Counted from the first letter of the stretch, positions 35,783 through 44,878 are shown. The stretch: 64,000 nt of DNA from JAHIQC01 sp964565645 (GCA_964565645.1 CAZMFQ010000001.1:1-64000), one strand, 5' to 3'. The notes: generated by a model from the sequence alone, not told the origin. Program-made: numbers and translations.

Positions 35783-36079
35783 CTACCCGAAGAACCGTGA
35801 CTCGAACTCTGAGCGCGTGAGCTCGTCGAGGTCCTCAGAGATGCCCTCAAGCGCCGTGTAGGCCTCGGCGTTCGACTCGTACAGCGCGATCACATGAACC
35901 GTCTCGTCGTCCGTGGCGACTGCCTCGACCGCATAGCTCTCGACATCTCCGAGGTGCTGCCTCGGCGGCTCGCGGTACAGGATGTCGTCTCGCCACTCCA
36001 GGTCGGGCTCGTCGGGTTCCGCGACCCGAGTGACCCGGAGGCGATAGAAGTCACTTGCAGCCCCTATGATGCGCGCCAC
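35783..36079 (-). CDS. Small conserved-looking acidic protein, function unknown
   Basis: 98 residues from the GTG at 36079; longer starts would run into the upstream gene, whose stop is 11 nt away. The sequence is acidic, with no membrane helix and no Cys motif (RVTRVAEPDEPDLEWRDDILYREPP, then VHVIALYESNAEAYTALEG). The last gene of a three-gene minus-strand set with an SH3-domain and a membrane protein. No family recognised. Confidence 0.6.
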   Translation of the reverse strand: MARIIGAASDFYRLRVTRVAEPDEPDLEWRDDILYREPPRQHLGDVESYAVEAVATDDETVHVIALYESNAEAYTALEGISEDLDELTRSEFESRFFG

Positions 36080-36090
36080 GAGTCCACCGC

Positions 36091-36510
36091 CTACTTCTCG
36101 ACCTTGGTGTACTGACTGCTCGATGATACGTAGCCGATCTTGCCGGCCGAGTCCTTGACCTTCAACCATCCGCTCTCCTCGGCCAGAAGTGACAACTTCT
36201 CGCCGGCGTCGAGTCCGCGGATGAGCTCAGACTCACGTGAGGCCGCTACGCGGAAGTTCAGGCCGTCGACCACAACGGTGACGGTGCCGATACTCGGTGT
36301 CGTGGATGTTGCTCCCCCGCTCCCCTTTGGCTGCTCGCCGGAAGGGGCCTGGGTCGCCTCGGCGGTCTTGGTGGTCTCCGCGCTCGAATCGGGTGCATCG
36401 CCGTTCTTGGCGTTCTTGTACGCACCGAGGTAACTCATCACAAGGACGATGATGATGACAAGGACCACGATGCCGGCCGCGGCGCGCACTGTCTTGGTGA
36501 GGGTGATCAT
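36091..36510 (-). CDS. Membrane-anchored SH3b-domain protein
   Basis: 139 residues: one N-terminal membrane helix (about 10-29, AAGIVVLVIIIVLVMSYLGA), a Thr/Ser/Pro/Gly linker and a bacterial SH3 domain (about 75-137, VVVDGLNFRVAASRESELIRGLDAGEKL, then SGWLKVKDSAGKIGYV). SH3b domains often bind peptidoglycan or metals. Its ATG overlaps the stop of the upstream gene (ATGA), with GGAGG nine bases upstream. Confidence 0.8.
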   Translation of the reverse strand: MITLTKTVRAAAGIVVLVIIIVLVMSYLGAYKNAKNGDAPDSSAETTKTAEATQAPSGEQPKGSGGATSTTPSIGTVTVVVDGLNFRVAASRESELIRGLDAGEKLSLLAEESGWLKVKDSAGKIGYVSSSSQYTKVEK

Positions 36511-37079
36511 ATGTACAGGCCTCCGCCGTAGACGGTCGGGTCTTCGATTCTGTATTCCTCGCACATCGACTTCAGTACCAGCGCGGCAGACCCGACCTGC
36601 TCGGCGACTTTCGCAAGATCGATGGCTGCCAGTTCGACCAGCGCGGTGTCGGGGTCGGTGTCTTCCCGGATGCGTCCTGACTCGTCAGCGATGACGTGCG
36701 CCGCATCGGCGAGCGCCGTGGCGAGCGGGATCACGTCCTCCGGAAGGGGCATGTGGTCGAGTTCGTCACGCAGCAGGCGCATGCGCTGCTCGACCTCGGC
36801 GAGCGCGACCCTGTCGACCGACCCCGGGTCGGCAGCGAACTCGAGCAAAGCCTCGTCCGACTCCTCCACCAGGTGTTTCATCACCGCTTCGAGACCGCGA
36901 CGAGCCGCCTCAAGTGCCTCCTGCTTGGGGACCATGGACGACACGAGCCTGCGGGCCACCGAGTAGCGCACGTACCTGAACAGGAAGTACCCGCCTACGG
37001 CGAGCACCACCACAGAAACGCCGATGACAGCCCAGACCCAGGTCTGCACTCCGGAGACATCAGGCACTCCGCAAGCCAC
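36507..37079 (-). CDS. Single-pass membrane protein with helical cytoplasmic domain, unknown function
   Basis: 190 residues. One membrane helix (about 13-36, TWVWAVIGVSVVVLAVGGYFLF) followed by a basic stretch (RYVRYSVARRLV) and a largely helical, charged domain with many leucines. No catalytic motif. The GTG at 37079 or the one at 37043-37046 region could start it. It is coupled to the SH3b gene by an ATGA overlap and lies 20 nt after paaK. Not recognised. Confidence 0.65.
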   Translation of the reverse strand: MACGVPDVSGVQTWVWAVIGVSVVVLAVGGYFLFRYVRYSVARRLVSSMVPKQEALEAARRGLEAVMKHLVEESDEALLEFAADPGSVDRVALAEVEQRMRLLRDELDHMPLPEDVIPLATALADAAHVIADESGRIREDTDPDTALVELAAIDLAKVAEQVGSAALVLKSMCEEYRIEDPTVYGGGLYI

Positions 37080-37099
37080 CCTTCACGCAAATGGGACGG

Positions 37100-38404
37100 C
37101 TAGCAGCCTTCCCGTTGATCGAGGACCTTCTTCGCCTTGCCGGCCGTGCGCTCGATGCTGCCGGGTTCGACGAGGGTCACCTTCACGTTGAGGCCGAGAA
37201 CCGCGTGGAGCCGCTCCGACACATGCCTGGTGAACGCGACCATATCCGCCATGATATCCGAAAACACCTCTTCGGCGACCTCGATACGCAGCTCGATGTC
37301 GTCCAGGCCGTGCTTTCGGCCCAGCACGATCAGATAGTGCGGGCGCACGCCCTCGATCTTGAACAGGACGTCCTCGATCTGGCTCGGGAACACGTTGACT
37401 CCACGGATGATGAGCATGTCGTCGGTCCGCTGACGCACCTTCTCCATCCTAGCCAGCGTCCTGCCGCACTCGCAGGGACGATAGTCGAGTCTGGTGATGT
37501 CGTGGGTGCGGTACCGCAGGACCGGGAACGCCTCCTTGGTGAGCGGGGTGATCACCAGCTCCCCTTCCGATTCCTCAGGCAGCGGTTCGCCGGTCGCCGG
37601 GTCGACGATCTCGCACAGGAAGTGATCCTCATTGATGTGCAGGCCGCACTGGCACTCGCACTCCCCCGAGACACCGGGGCCCATGACCTCCGACAGACCG
37701 TAGTTGTCAGTGGCTCGGATGTGGAGCTTCTCCTCGATCTCACGCCGTGCGGCATCGGAGCAGGGTTCGGCGCCGAACAGACCCAGGCGCAGAGGCAGCG
37801 CCGAGAAGTCCACGCCCATCTTCTCCCCTACCTCGGCTATGTAGAGCGCGTACGAGGGCGTGGAAACCAGCACGGTCGTACCGAAGTCCTGCATCATCAT
37901 GATGTGCCGCTCGGTGTTGCCCGCACTCGCGGGGATCATGGTGGCACCGGTACGCTCCAGGCCGTAGTGCATTCCGAAGCCGCCGGTGAACATGCCGTAC
38001 CCGAACGCCATCTGCGCCAGGTCGGTATGCATGACACCGGCAGCGCTCGCGATGCGGGCGGTCAGTTCGGTCCAGGTCGCCAGGTCCCCTTTGGTGTAGC
38101 CCACGACGATCGGCTTACCGGTGGTGCCGGAGCTCGAATGGATCCGCACCACGTCGTCCAACGGCACCGCGAACAGTCCGAACGGATAGGTGTCGCGCAT
38201 CGTCTGCTTGTCGGTGAACGGAAGTCTGCGCACATCATCGAGGCTGCGGATGTCCCGCGGCTTCAGCCCCTGCTCGTCGAACAGGTCGCGATAGTGGTCC
38301 ACCCGTTCGTAGACCCATGCGACCGTCGCCTGAAGTCTTCTGAGCTGGATCTCGCGCAGCGACTCGCGGTCCATCGACTCATATTCCGTGTTCCAGATCG
38401 GCAT
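37100..38404 (-). CDS. paaK: Phenylacetate-CoA ligase family protein (copy 1)
   Basis: 434 residues of the PaaK branch of adenylate-forming enzymes. The P-loop is HSSSGTTGKPIVVGYT; further motifs are YGLSEVMGPGVSGEC, YRTHDIT and RSDDMLI-like RTDDMLIIRGVNVFPSQIE. It activates an aryl acid with ATP and CoA, or runs in the acyl-CoA to acid direction. It closes the ior-ACT-liv block and so likely handles products of the indolepyruvate oxidoreductase. A second copy is at 61244. Confidence 0.93.
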   Translation of the reverse strand: MPIWNTEYESMDRESLREIQLRRLQATVAWVYERVDHYRDLFDEQGLKPRDIRSLDDVRRLPFTDKQTMRDTYPFGLFAVPLDDVVRIHSSSGTTGKPIVVGYTKGDLATWTELTARIASAAGVMHTDLAQMAFGYGMFTGGFGMHYGLERTGATMIPASAGNTERHIMMMQDFGTTVLVSTPSYALYIAEVGEKMGVDFSALPLRLGLFGAEPCSDAARREIEEKLHIRATDNYGLSEVMGPGVSGECECQCGLHINEDHFLCEIVDPATGEPLPEESEGELVITPLTKEAFPVLRYRTHDITRLDYRPCECGRTLARMEKVRQRTDDMLIIRGVNVFPSQIEDVLFKIEGVRPHYLIVLGRKHGLDDIELRIEVAEEVFSDIMADMVAFTRHVSERLHAVLGLNVKVTLVEPGSIERTAGKAKKVLDQREGC

Positions 38405-38415
38405 GTGCCCTCCCC

Positions 38416-39180
38416 CTACTCGGGATCGGCGGTCGGTGCGCCGCCGAGGTAGATGAGCCGTACATCGTCGTTGGCGAGCAGTTCCGCCGAGGAACCGGAC
38501 ATGACCACCTCGCCGGTCCGCATCACGTATCCCCTGTCGGCGTGCTTGAGCGCCAGTCGCGCATCCTGCTCGACCAGCAGGATCGTCAGCCCGTCGGCGC
38601 GCAGGACGTCGAGCGCCGAGAAGATCTCCGCGATGACCTTGGGTGCCAGCCCCAAGGAAGGTTCGTCCAACAGGAGCAGGCGCGGACGCGCCATGAGCGC
38701 ACGCGCGACGGCGAGCATCTGCTGTTCGCCGCCCGAGAGCGTGGCGGCGGACTGGGTATCGCGCTGGGCAAGCACGGGGAAGAGCTCTCTGACGCGTTCG
38801 AGGTCCTCCCGCCGGTCCTCGGTCCGTGGGCGCGAGTACGCGCCGAGGTCCAGGTTCTCGGCCACCGTCATCGAACCGAAGAGGAGTCGCCCCTCGGGCA
38901 CGAGCGCCATGCCGCGGCGCACTACCTTCTCAGGCCCCAGTCCCGTGATCGGTTCGCCTTCGAGGACGACCTCGCCCGCCGTCGGCGTCACAAGGCCGAC
39001 GATCGTCTTGAGCAGCGTGGACTTCCCCGCACCGTTGCTGCCGATGACCGTCACGAGCTCACCCTTGGCGACCTCTAGATCGATACCCCTAAGCACGTTC
39101 ACATGGCCGTAGCCCGCCGACAGCCCTCGGACGGAGAGGATGGGCGTCGGGTGGCCGGCATCCAGGTCGCTAGAGCTCAT
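38416..39180 (-). CDS. livF: Branched-chain/amphipathic amino acid ABC transporter ATPase LivF
   Basis: 254 residues. Walker A GSNGAGKSTLLKT, signature LSGGEQQMLAVARALMARP, Walker B LLLLDEPSLGLAP, and the LivF-type short form ending near HADRGYVMRTGEVVMSG. GGAGG is six bases before the ATG at 39180, so that start is preferred to the ATG at 39186. Overlaps livG. Confidence 0.94.
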   Translation of the reverse strand: MSSSDLDAGHPTPILSVRGLSAGYGHVNVLRGIDLEVAKGELVTVIGSNGAGKSTLLKTIVGLVTPTAGEVVLEGEPITGLGPEKVVRRGMALVPEGRLLFGSMTVAENLDLGAYSRPRTEDRREDLERVRELFPVLAQRDTQSAATLSGGEQQMLAVARALMARPRLLLLDEPSLGLAPKVIAEIFSALDVLRADGLTILLVEQDARLALKHADRGYVMRTGEVVMSGSSAELLANDDVRLIYLGGAPTADPE

Positions 39181-39943
39181 CGACATCCTCCTCTCCGAGA
39201 TAGGCCTTGATGACCTCGGGATCCTTCTGTATCAGCCGAGGAGGCCCCTCGGCGATCTTGCGCCCGCGGTCCAGCACGACGATCTCGTCCGACACTTCCA
39301 TGACCAGGCCCATATCGTGCTCGACGACCACGATCGTCGCCCCGCGATCACGGATCCGGCCGAGGGCCTCGCCGAGCGAGGCCGTCTCGGTGTTGTTCAG
39401 GCCAGCGGCTGGTTCATCCAGGAGGAGCAGCTTCGGCGCCGTAGCGAGCGCCCTTGCGATCTCGAGGAGCCTGCGTAGGCCATGCGGCATGTCCGCAGCG
39501 TGGGAGTCGGCCCATTCCTCGAGTCCGACCAGACGCAACAGACGGTCGGACTCCTCGGCGGCCAGACGATCCGCCTTACGGGCAGCAGGCAGTCTCAGGG
39601 CCGCAGGAACGAAGCCCGAGCCGGCCCGCGCATGCGTGCCGATCATCACGTTCTCCCGCGCCGTCATCTCCTCGAACAACTGCGTGTTCTGGAATGTCCG
39701 GGCGACACCGGCCTTGACCACCTTATCGGGTCGCATGCCCAGGAGTTCCATCCCGTCGAACCTCACCGATCCGCCGTCCGGACGGTCGAAGCCGCTCAGG
39801 GCGTTGAACAACGTGGACTTACCGGCCCCGTTGGGCCCGATGACCGCCTTGATCTGGCCCTCATGGACGTCGAACGAGACGGAATCGACCGCCGTGAGCC
39901 CACCAAAACGCCGCGTCACATCTCTGATGGCGAGCAGGCTCAC
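39170..39943 (-). CDS. livG: Branched-chain amino acid ABC transporter ATPase LivG
   Basis: 257 residues. Walker A GPNGAGKSTLFNALSGF, the LivG-specific insert ARTFQNTQLFEEMTARENVMIG, signature region MPHGLRRLLEIARALA and Walker B LLLLDEPAAGLN. The signature motif reads PHGLRR rather than the usual SYGQQR, an ABC-signature deviation worth checking. GTG start overlaps the livM stop (GTGA). Confidence 0.93.
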   Translation of the reverse strand: MSLLAIRDVTRRFGGLTAVDSVSFDVHEGQIKAVIGPNGAGKSTLFNALSGFDRPDGGSVRFDGMELLGMRPDKVVKAGVARTFQNTQLFEEMTARENVMIGTHARAGSGFVPAALRLPAARKADRLAAEESDRLLRLVGLEEWADSHAADMPHGLRRLLEIARALATAPKLLLLDEPAAGLNNTETASLGEALGRIRDRGATIVVVEHDMGLVMEVSDEIVVLDRGRKIAEGPPRLIQKDPEVIKAYLGEEDVDEL

Positions 39944-40938
39944 GAGCGTTCACCTCGCCTCGTGCCGATCGCGCGCATCGCGCCGGCAACGCCGCCCGGC
40001 AGAAACAGCATCACCAGGATGATCACCAGACCGTAGAAGTCGGCCTCCCACTCCTGGATGACTGCCATCACCTCACGCGGCAGACCCGGAAGCACCGCAT
40101 CCGCGTACGGGATGAGCGTGAGCAGGGCGGCCGCGACAAGCGGCCCCGCCAACGAGCGCGTGCCTCCGAGTACCGCCATGGCGACGAGGATCACCGAAAG
40201 GTGCAGAGAGAACGTCGACGGGGAGATGAACCCGACCGCCGAGGCATACAGGGAACCCGCGACACCGGCAAGCACGGCCGAGAGAGTGAACACCCTGACC
40301 TTCAAGCCCGTGATGCTCACACCTGAGGCCATCGTGCCGAGTTCCGAACCGTGCAGCGCAAGCATGGAGCGCCCGGGGCGCCCGACCACGATGTTGTAGC
40401 TGAGGAGGACCGCGATGCCCACCGCGCCCCAGACCAGCCAGAAGTTGAGCTGCGGTGAATCGAACGTGAACGAGCCGATCGAGGCGTACGGGATGCCTGA
40501 GAGCCCGTCGGGCCCACCCGTGACGGCCTTGGCTTCGACGAAGGCGATGCGCATGATCTCGCCGAAGCCGAGCGTGGCCATCGCGAGATAGTGCCCCTTG
40601 AGCCGTAGCGAGGGCAAAGCAAGGAGCACCCCGCCCAGGGCCGTGACCAGCACCGCCGTCGCAAGACCGGCAAGCCATGGCCACTCGAGGGTCTTCGTGA
40701 CCCATGCCGAAGAGTACGCGCCGAGGCCGAAGAACGCTGCATGGCCCAGGGAGACTTGTCCCGCGTACCCGAACAACAGCGCGAGTCCGAGCACGATCAT
40801 CGCGTTGATCCCGACGAAGGTCAGCACCTTCAGGACGTAGCGCGAGTCAGAGCCGGTGAGGACGAGAGGCATCGCAGCGACCGCGAGCGCCACGATCGCC
40901 ACCAAGGCCCTGCGCCATACGCGGGAGACGAAGGACAT
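39940..40938 (-). CDS. livM: Branched-chain amino acid ABC transporter permease LivM
   Basis: 332 residues with about nine membrane helices. The LivM signature GYAGQVSLGHAAFFGLGAYS and the coupling region ALHGSELGTMASGVSITGLKV are visible. The start overlaps the livH stop by one base (TGATG), which fixes it at 40938. Partner of LivH in the membrane. Confidence 0.94.
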   Translation of the reverse strand: MSFVSRVWRRALVAIVALAVAAMPLVLTGSDSRYVLKVLTFVGINAMIVLGLALLFGYAGQVSLGHAAFFGLGAYSSAWVTKTLEWPWLAGLATAVLVTALGGVLLALPSLRLKGHYLAMATLGFGEIMRIAFVEAKAVTGGPDGLSGIPYASIGSFTFDSPQLNFWLVWGAVGIAVLLSYNIVVGRPGRSMLALHGSELGTMASGVSITGLKVRVFTLSAVLAGVAGSLYASAVGFISPSTFSLHLSVILVAMAVLGGTRSLAGPLVAAALLTLIPYADAVLPGLPREVMAVIQEWEADFYGLVIILVMLFLPGGVAGAMRAIGTRRGERS

Positions 40939-41819
40939 CAGACCTTCTCCCTCCCCCCTCTGCCCAGGAGTCCCTGGGGACGCACGAACAGCACCAACAG
41001 CAGGACGACGAGTGAGATCGCGTCCTTGTACGTGGAGCTGAGGAACGCGATGGACATACTCTCGATGAGGCCGAGCACCAATCCGCCGACCACCGCGCCG
41101 ATCGGGTTGCCCAATCCGCCAAGGATCGCGGCGGCGAAGCCCTTGATGCCGAACGACGAACCCACGTTGAACGCGGTCTGCGTGAGCGGCGTGGTCGCCA
41201 CGCCCGCCAACCCGCCGAGCGCCGCCGAGAGGGCGAACGAGATGGTGACCAGGCGCTTTGGATCCACCCCGACCAGGCGAGCGGCCGCGCGATCGATGGA
41301 GCACGCACGCATCGCTCGCCCGAGCCGCGTCCCGGAGTACAGGAGCGAGAGCAGCGCCACGGCAATCGCCGTCAGGCCGAAGACCCAGACCGACTGGCGC
41401 TCCAGCGTGGCACCCAACACGTGAAGCGATGGACCCGCGGTGAACGGCGGAAGCGAGCGTTCGTTGGGGCCGAACAGGTGGCGCGCCAGATTGGAGATGA
41501 GGAGCGAACCGCCGATCGTGATGATGATCAGAGCGAGTGGGTCCCCATCCTTGCGAGGCCTGATCGCAAGCAGTTCGAACGCGACGCCGATGGCCGCTGT
41601 TCCGAGGATGCCTGCAAGCGCGGCGAGCGGAAGAGGCAGACCGAGCGTCGAGTACGCCCAGACCGAGAGCATGCCGCCCAGCATGACGAACTCGCCCTGC
41701 GCGAAGTTGATCACGCCGGTCGACGCGTACACGATAGTGAAACCGAGCGCCACGAGCGCGTATATGGACCCGTTCTTGAGCCCTGCGAGAGCGAACTGTA
41801 GCAGCTCGGGAGCGCCCAC
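40938..41819 (-). CDS. livH: Branched-chain amino acid ABC transporter permease LivH
   Basis: 293 residues with about eight membrane helices. Typical LivH opening LLQFALAGLKNGSIYALVALG and FTIVYASTGVINFAQGEFVM, with the coupling loop RAMRACSIDRAAARLVGVD. GTG start three bases after the binding-protein gene. Confidence 0.94.
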   Translation of the reverse strand: MGAPELLQFALAGLKNGSIYALVALGFTIVYASTGVINFAQGEFVMLGGMLSVWAYSTLGLPLPLAALAGILGTAAIGVAFELLAIRPRKDGDPLALIIITIGGSLLISNLARHLFGPNERSLPPFTAGPSLHVLGATLERQSVWVFGLTAIAVALLSLLYSGTRLGRAMRACSIDRAAARLVGVDPKRLVTISFALSAALGGLAGVATTPLTQTAFNVGSSFGIKGFAAAILGGLGNPIGAVVGGLVLGLIESMSIAFLSSTYKDAISLVVLLLVLFVRPQGLLGRGGREKV

Positions 41820-41822
41820 GTG

Positions 41823-43061
41823 CTACTTTGCCTCCGCCAGTGTCCAGGCACCAGAGTCGATGCGATACATCACGAGGTCCTTCTCGGAAAGACCGTTATG
41901 GTCGTCAGCCGTGTAGGTGAACGTTCCGCCGATGCCCACAAGACCGGATGTGCCCTCGATCTCGTCCCTCAGTGCGGCCGGGTCGATATCACCATCGGGC
42001 ATGCGAGAGAGCGCGTCGGCGACGATGTGCACCGCATCGTAGGCGTGCCCGGCGAAGATGTCCGGTGCGACGCCGTAGGCCGCGGTGTATCGGTCGATGA
42101 AGTCGGTCGCGACCTTGTATGCCTCGGTGTCGGTCCCGTAGGACTCGGGGAGCAAGATGTTGCCTGCAGCGAACTCGAAGCCCTCGGCAGCCGCGCCAGC
42201 GCCCTCGATGAGCTCCTTGCGGGCGTTGCCCGGCGTGCCGACGATGAGCCCGCTCGTGTTCGGTAGGCCGCCACGATCCTCGGCCATCTTGTCCCTGAGC
42301 TCCAGATCAGCAGCGTTCTTGAGGATGGTTGCGGCTTCACTCCCCGCCGACCAGACCCACAGCGCTTGAGTATCGCTCGCCGCGATCTTGGTCAGTTGTG
42401 CGGTCATGTCGGTGTCCCCTGCGTTGAAGACCTCTTCGGCAACCACCGAGATGCCGAACTTGGATGCCTGAGCCTTGGTGACAGCCAGACCGTCCTTGCC
42501 GTAGCCGCCGGAATCACTGAGGATCGCGAGCTTGGTCACGCCGTCGTCCTTGAGTCGCTGCAACGTGAACGGAACGACGACCCTGTTCGGCCAGGGTGTC
42601 TGGAAGACCCACGGGCTGAACTCATCGGTGATGACGCTTCCTCCGGCCATCGAGACCTGAGGCACCTGGGCGCGCTCGATGTCACCGCCCATGCCCATCG
42701 TCTGGCCGGTACCCGTGGCTCCGATGACGGCCACGACACCCTCCTGGTCGACGAGTTTGGCCACGGCAGCCTGTGCCGCAGCCGCGTCCGTGCCGTCGTC
42801 TTCGTAGACCATCTCGATCGGGCGTCCGCCGATCCCGCCGGCCTCGTTGATCTTGGCGACCTCAAGCTCGATCGCGTTCTTCTCAGGAGTCCCGAGCCCG
42901 GCATAGGTGCCGGAGAGCGAGAGGACCGCGCCGATCCTGATGGGCTCTCCCCCACTCGCGGCAGACTCAGACCTCGTTGCGTCTTTGCTCGTGCACCCTG
43001 TGACGAGCATGGCTGCGACGATGAGAACCGCGGCAAGTACGCGCGCTATCCGATACGTCAT
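41823..43061 (-). CDS. livK: LivK-type amino acid-binding lipoprotein (second copy)
   Basis: 412 residues. Lipoprotein signal with lipobox LVTGC (Cys23), then a type I periplasmic binding fold: IRIGAVLSLSGTYAGLGTPE, VAVIGATGTGQTMGMG, GYGKDGLAV. Compared with its upstream neighbour it has an extra segment of about 14 residues (around LELRDKMAEDRGGLPNTSG). The ATG at 43061 fits the GGGGGA ribosome site better than ATG 43070. The tandem paralogue suggests two ligand specificities for one permease. Confidence 0.92.
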   Translation of the reverse strand: MTYRIARVLAAVLIVAAMLVTGCTSKDATRSESAASGGEPIRIGAVLSLSGTYAGLGTPEKNAIELEVAKINEAGGIGGRPIEMVYEDDGTDAAAAQAAVAKLVDQEGVVAVIGATGTGQTMGMGGDIERAQVPQVSMAGGSVITDEFSPWVFQTPWPNRVVVPFTLQRLKDDGVTKLAILSDSGGYGKDGLAVTKAQASKFGISVVAEEVFNAGDTDMTAQLTKIAASDTQALWVWSAGSEAATILKNAADLELRDKMAEDRGGLPNTSGLIVGTPGNARKELIEGAGAAAEGFEFAAGNILLPESYGTDTEAYKVATDFIDRYTAAYGVAPDIFAGHAYDAVHIVADALSRMPDGDIDPAALRDEIEGTSGLVGIGGTFTYTADDHNGLSEKDLVMYRIDSGAWTLAEAK

Positions 43062-43096
43062 TCCGATCATCCCCCGATCATGTCCCGTGAGATGGA

Positions 43097-43124
43097 GAGG
43101 GCGGCCGGATGACCGGCCGCCCTC
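43097..43124 (-). terminator. Perfect hairpin between the two livK genes
   Basis: A 12-bp perfect stem GAGGGCGGCCGG / CCGGCCGCCCTC with ATGA loop, in the 67-bp gap between the two binding-protein genes. There is no T-run, so it more likely protects the 3' end of the first livK message or gives partial termination. Confidence 0.55.
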
Positions 43125-43137
43125 CTGCCCCCCAAAC

Positions 43138-44334
43138 CTACTCGGCGAGAACCCACTCGCCGTTCTTGACTTCGTACATCACGAGGTCGTCCTCGGTCAT
43201 ACCGTTGTGGTCGGTGGCAGAGTACGTGAACACACCACCGATACCCACGAACCCGTCGGTCGCCTCGATGGCGTCCCGAAGGTCGGCAGGGGTGAAGCCC
43301 TCGTCGAGCGTCTTCATGGCGTTGACGGTGATATGGAGCGCGTCGTACGCGTGGCCCGCGAAGGTGTCGGGCGCCTTGCCGTAGGCCTCCGTGTAGCGGT
43401 CGATGAAGTCGGTGGCGACCTTGTAGCTCTCACTGTCGGCGCCGTAGGACTCGGGCAACAGGATCTTGCCTGCCGCGAAGCGGAAGCCCTCGGCTGCGTC
43501 ACCGGCGCCCTCGATGAACTCCTTGCGGGCGTTTCCATGGGTGCCATAGAGCGGGATGGTCATCCCGAGGTCCTTCAGGTTCTTGGCGATTATGGCAGCT
43601 TCCTTGCCGGCGGTGACCATGATGACCGCTTCGGCGCCGGAGGCTTTGATCTTGGTGAGTTGAGCACTCATGTCGGCGTCACCGGGATTGAAGGCCTCGT
43701 CGGCGACGACCGTGATGCCCGCCGCGCCTGCCTTGTCCTTGACCACACCGGCGCCGTCCTTGCCGAAGCCACCGGAGTCCGCGATGAGTCCGATCTTGGT
43801 GATGCCCTTGTCCTTCATGTATGCCAGTTCATACGGGACCACCAGGGAGTTGCTCCACGGCGTCTGGAACACGAGCGGATCGAAGCTTGCGGTGACCGCC
43901 GTGCCACCCGCAGGCGAGATCTGCGGGATCCCCGCACGGTCGATCTCCTGGCGCATCGCCATGGTCGCGCCGGTACCGGTCGCGCCGATGATCGCGATGA
44001 CGCCTTCCTTGTCGATCAGACGTGTCGTAGCGGCCACCGCCGTGTCTGGGTCGGTCGCGTCGTCTTCATACACGATCTCGATCGGGTGGCCGTTGACGCC
44101 GCCTTCCTCGTTGATCTTCGCGACTTCCATCTCGAGCGTGTTTCGCTCGGGCTCACCGAGGCCGGCATAGGTACCGGTCTCCGAGAGGACCGCCCCTATG
44201 ACATAGGGGTCCTTGGTCTCGGTCGTGGTGTCGGTCGTGGTCTTCTCCGTACCCGAACCGCATCCCGCGAGCGGGAGTGCGAGCAACAGGAACGCGAGAA
44301 GGACCGCGACCAGTCTGTGCGTGCGTGTGGTCAT
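43138..44334 (-). CDS. livK: LivK-type amino acid-binding lipoprotein (first copy)
   Basis: 398 residues. Lipobox PLAGC (Cys25), Thr-rich linker, then a binding fold closely related to the next gene (YVIGAVLSETGTYAGLGEPE, VIAIIGATGTGATMAM, GGFGKDGAGV). It is first of the six liv genes and has a good GGGAGGT ribosome site. A hairpin after it may set a higher level for binding protein than for permease. Confidence 0.93.
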   Translation of the reverse strand: MTTRTHRLVAVLLAFLLLALPLAGCGSGTEKTTTDTTTETKDPYVIGAVLSETGTYAGLGEPERNTLEMEVAKINEEGGVNGHPIEIVYEDDATDPDTAVAATTRLIDKEGVIAIIGATGTGATMAMRQEIDRAGIPQISPAGGTAVTASFDPLVFQTPWSNSLVVPYELAYMKDKGITKIGLIADSGGFGKDGAGVVKDKAGAAGITVVADEAFNPGDADMSAQLTKIKASGAEAVIMVTAGKEAAIIAKNLKDLGMTIPLYGTHGNARKEFIEGAGDAAEGFRFAAGKILLPESYGADSESYKVATDFIDRYTEAYGKAPDTFAGHAYDALHITVNAMKTLDEGFTPADLRDAIEATDGFVGIGGVFTYSATDHNGMTEDDLVMYEVKNGEWVLAE

Positions 44335-44461
44335 GTCCTACCTCCCAGTTCGCTCCGACGTGCCGTATCCATCTCCGGCCGTCCCGAGCCGGTGTAGCGA
44401 TACCGGGAGTGCCCGCTCCCGGCCCCCAAGCCTGCGGCACAGCAGCACAAGCAGCCGTGCC
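44335..44461 (-). other. Leader/intergenic region of the liv genes with two hairpins
   Basis: 127 bp between the ACT gene stop and livK. On the minus strand it has a GGCACGGC / GCTGTGCC hairpin right after the ACT stop (44436-44461, possible terminator) and a CCGGGAG-TGCCCG-CTCCCGG hairpin at 44403-44422. No clear promoter hexamers were seen, so whether liv is read from its own promoter or from iorA is open. Confidence 0.4.
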
Positions 44462-44878
44462 TTACGCGCGTGCGATCTCCTCGTGCGGAACAAGCCGGAC
44501 CGGCTGATCCTTGAGGAGCGCAAGCGCACGATCCACATCGCCCACGTTGATGACGACATACGTGGAGATGAGAGAGTAGACGTATTCGATGTTGACACCC
44601 GCGTCGGACACGATCTTGAGGACGCTTGCAAGGCCGCCGGGCTTGTCCGGCAGATCGATGCAGATGACGTCGTTCTCCTTCACCGTGAACCCGGCCTGCC
44701 GCAGCGCCGCCATCCCCTTGGCCGGATCGTCAACGACCAGGCGCAGGATCCCGTACTCAGCGGTATCGGAGACCGAGAACCCCCGGATGTTCACATCCGC
44801 CTCGCCGAGGATGTCGGTCACCTCGCTTACGCGACCCGCCTTGTTCTCGATGAACACCGAGAGCTGCTGGACCTTCAT
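44462..44878 (-). CDS. Tandem ACT-domain protein (copy 1)
   Basis: 138 residues with two ACT domains (about 1-68 and 69-138; VQQLSVFIENKAGRVSEVTDI and ICIDLPDKPGGLASVLKIV). ACT domains bind amino acids. Small stand-alone tandem-ACT proteins commonly sit beside IOR and PaaK genes, suggesting a ligand-responsive regulator of aromatic or branched amino acid oxidation; mechanism unknown. The start is coupled to the iorB stop (ATGA overlap) with GGGGAG eight bases upstream. Confidence 0.88.
   Translation of the reverse strand: MKVQQLSVFIENKAGRVSEVTDILGEADVNIRGFSVSDTAEYGILRLVVDDPAKGMAALRQAGFTVKENDVICIDLPDKPGGLASVLKIVSDAGVNIEYVYSLISTYVVINVGDVDRALALLKDQPVRLVPHEEIARA

Noticed and set aside
37091..38452. 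453-codon plus-strand open frame opposite paaK
   Set aside because: Mirror frame of paaK, His/Asp/Arg-rich translation without any family motif.
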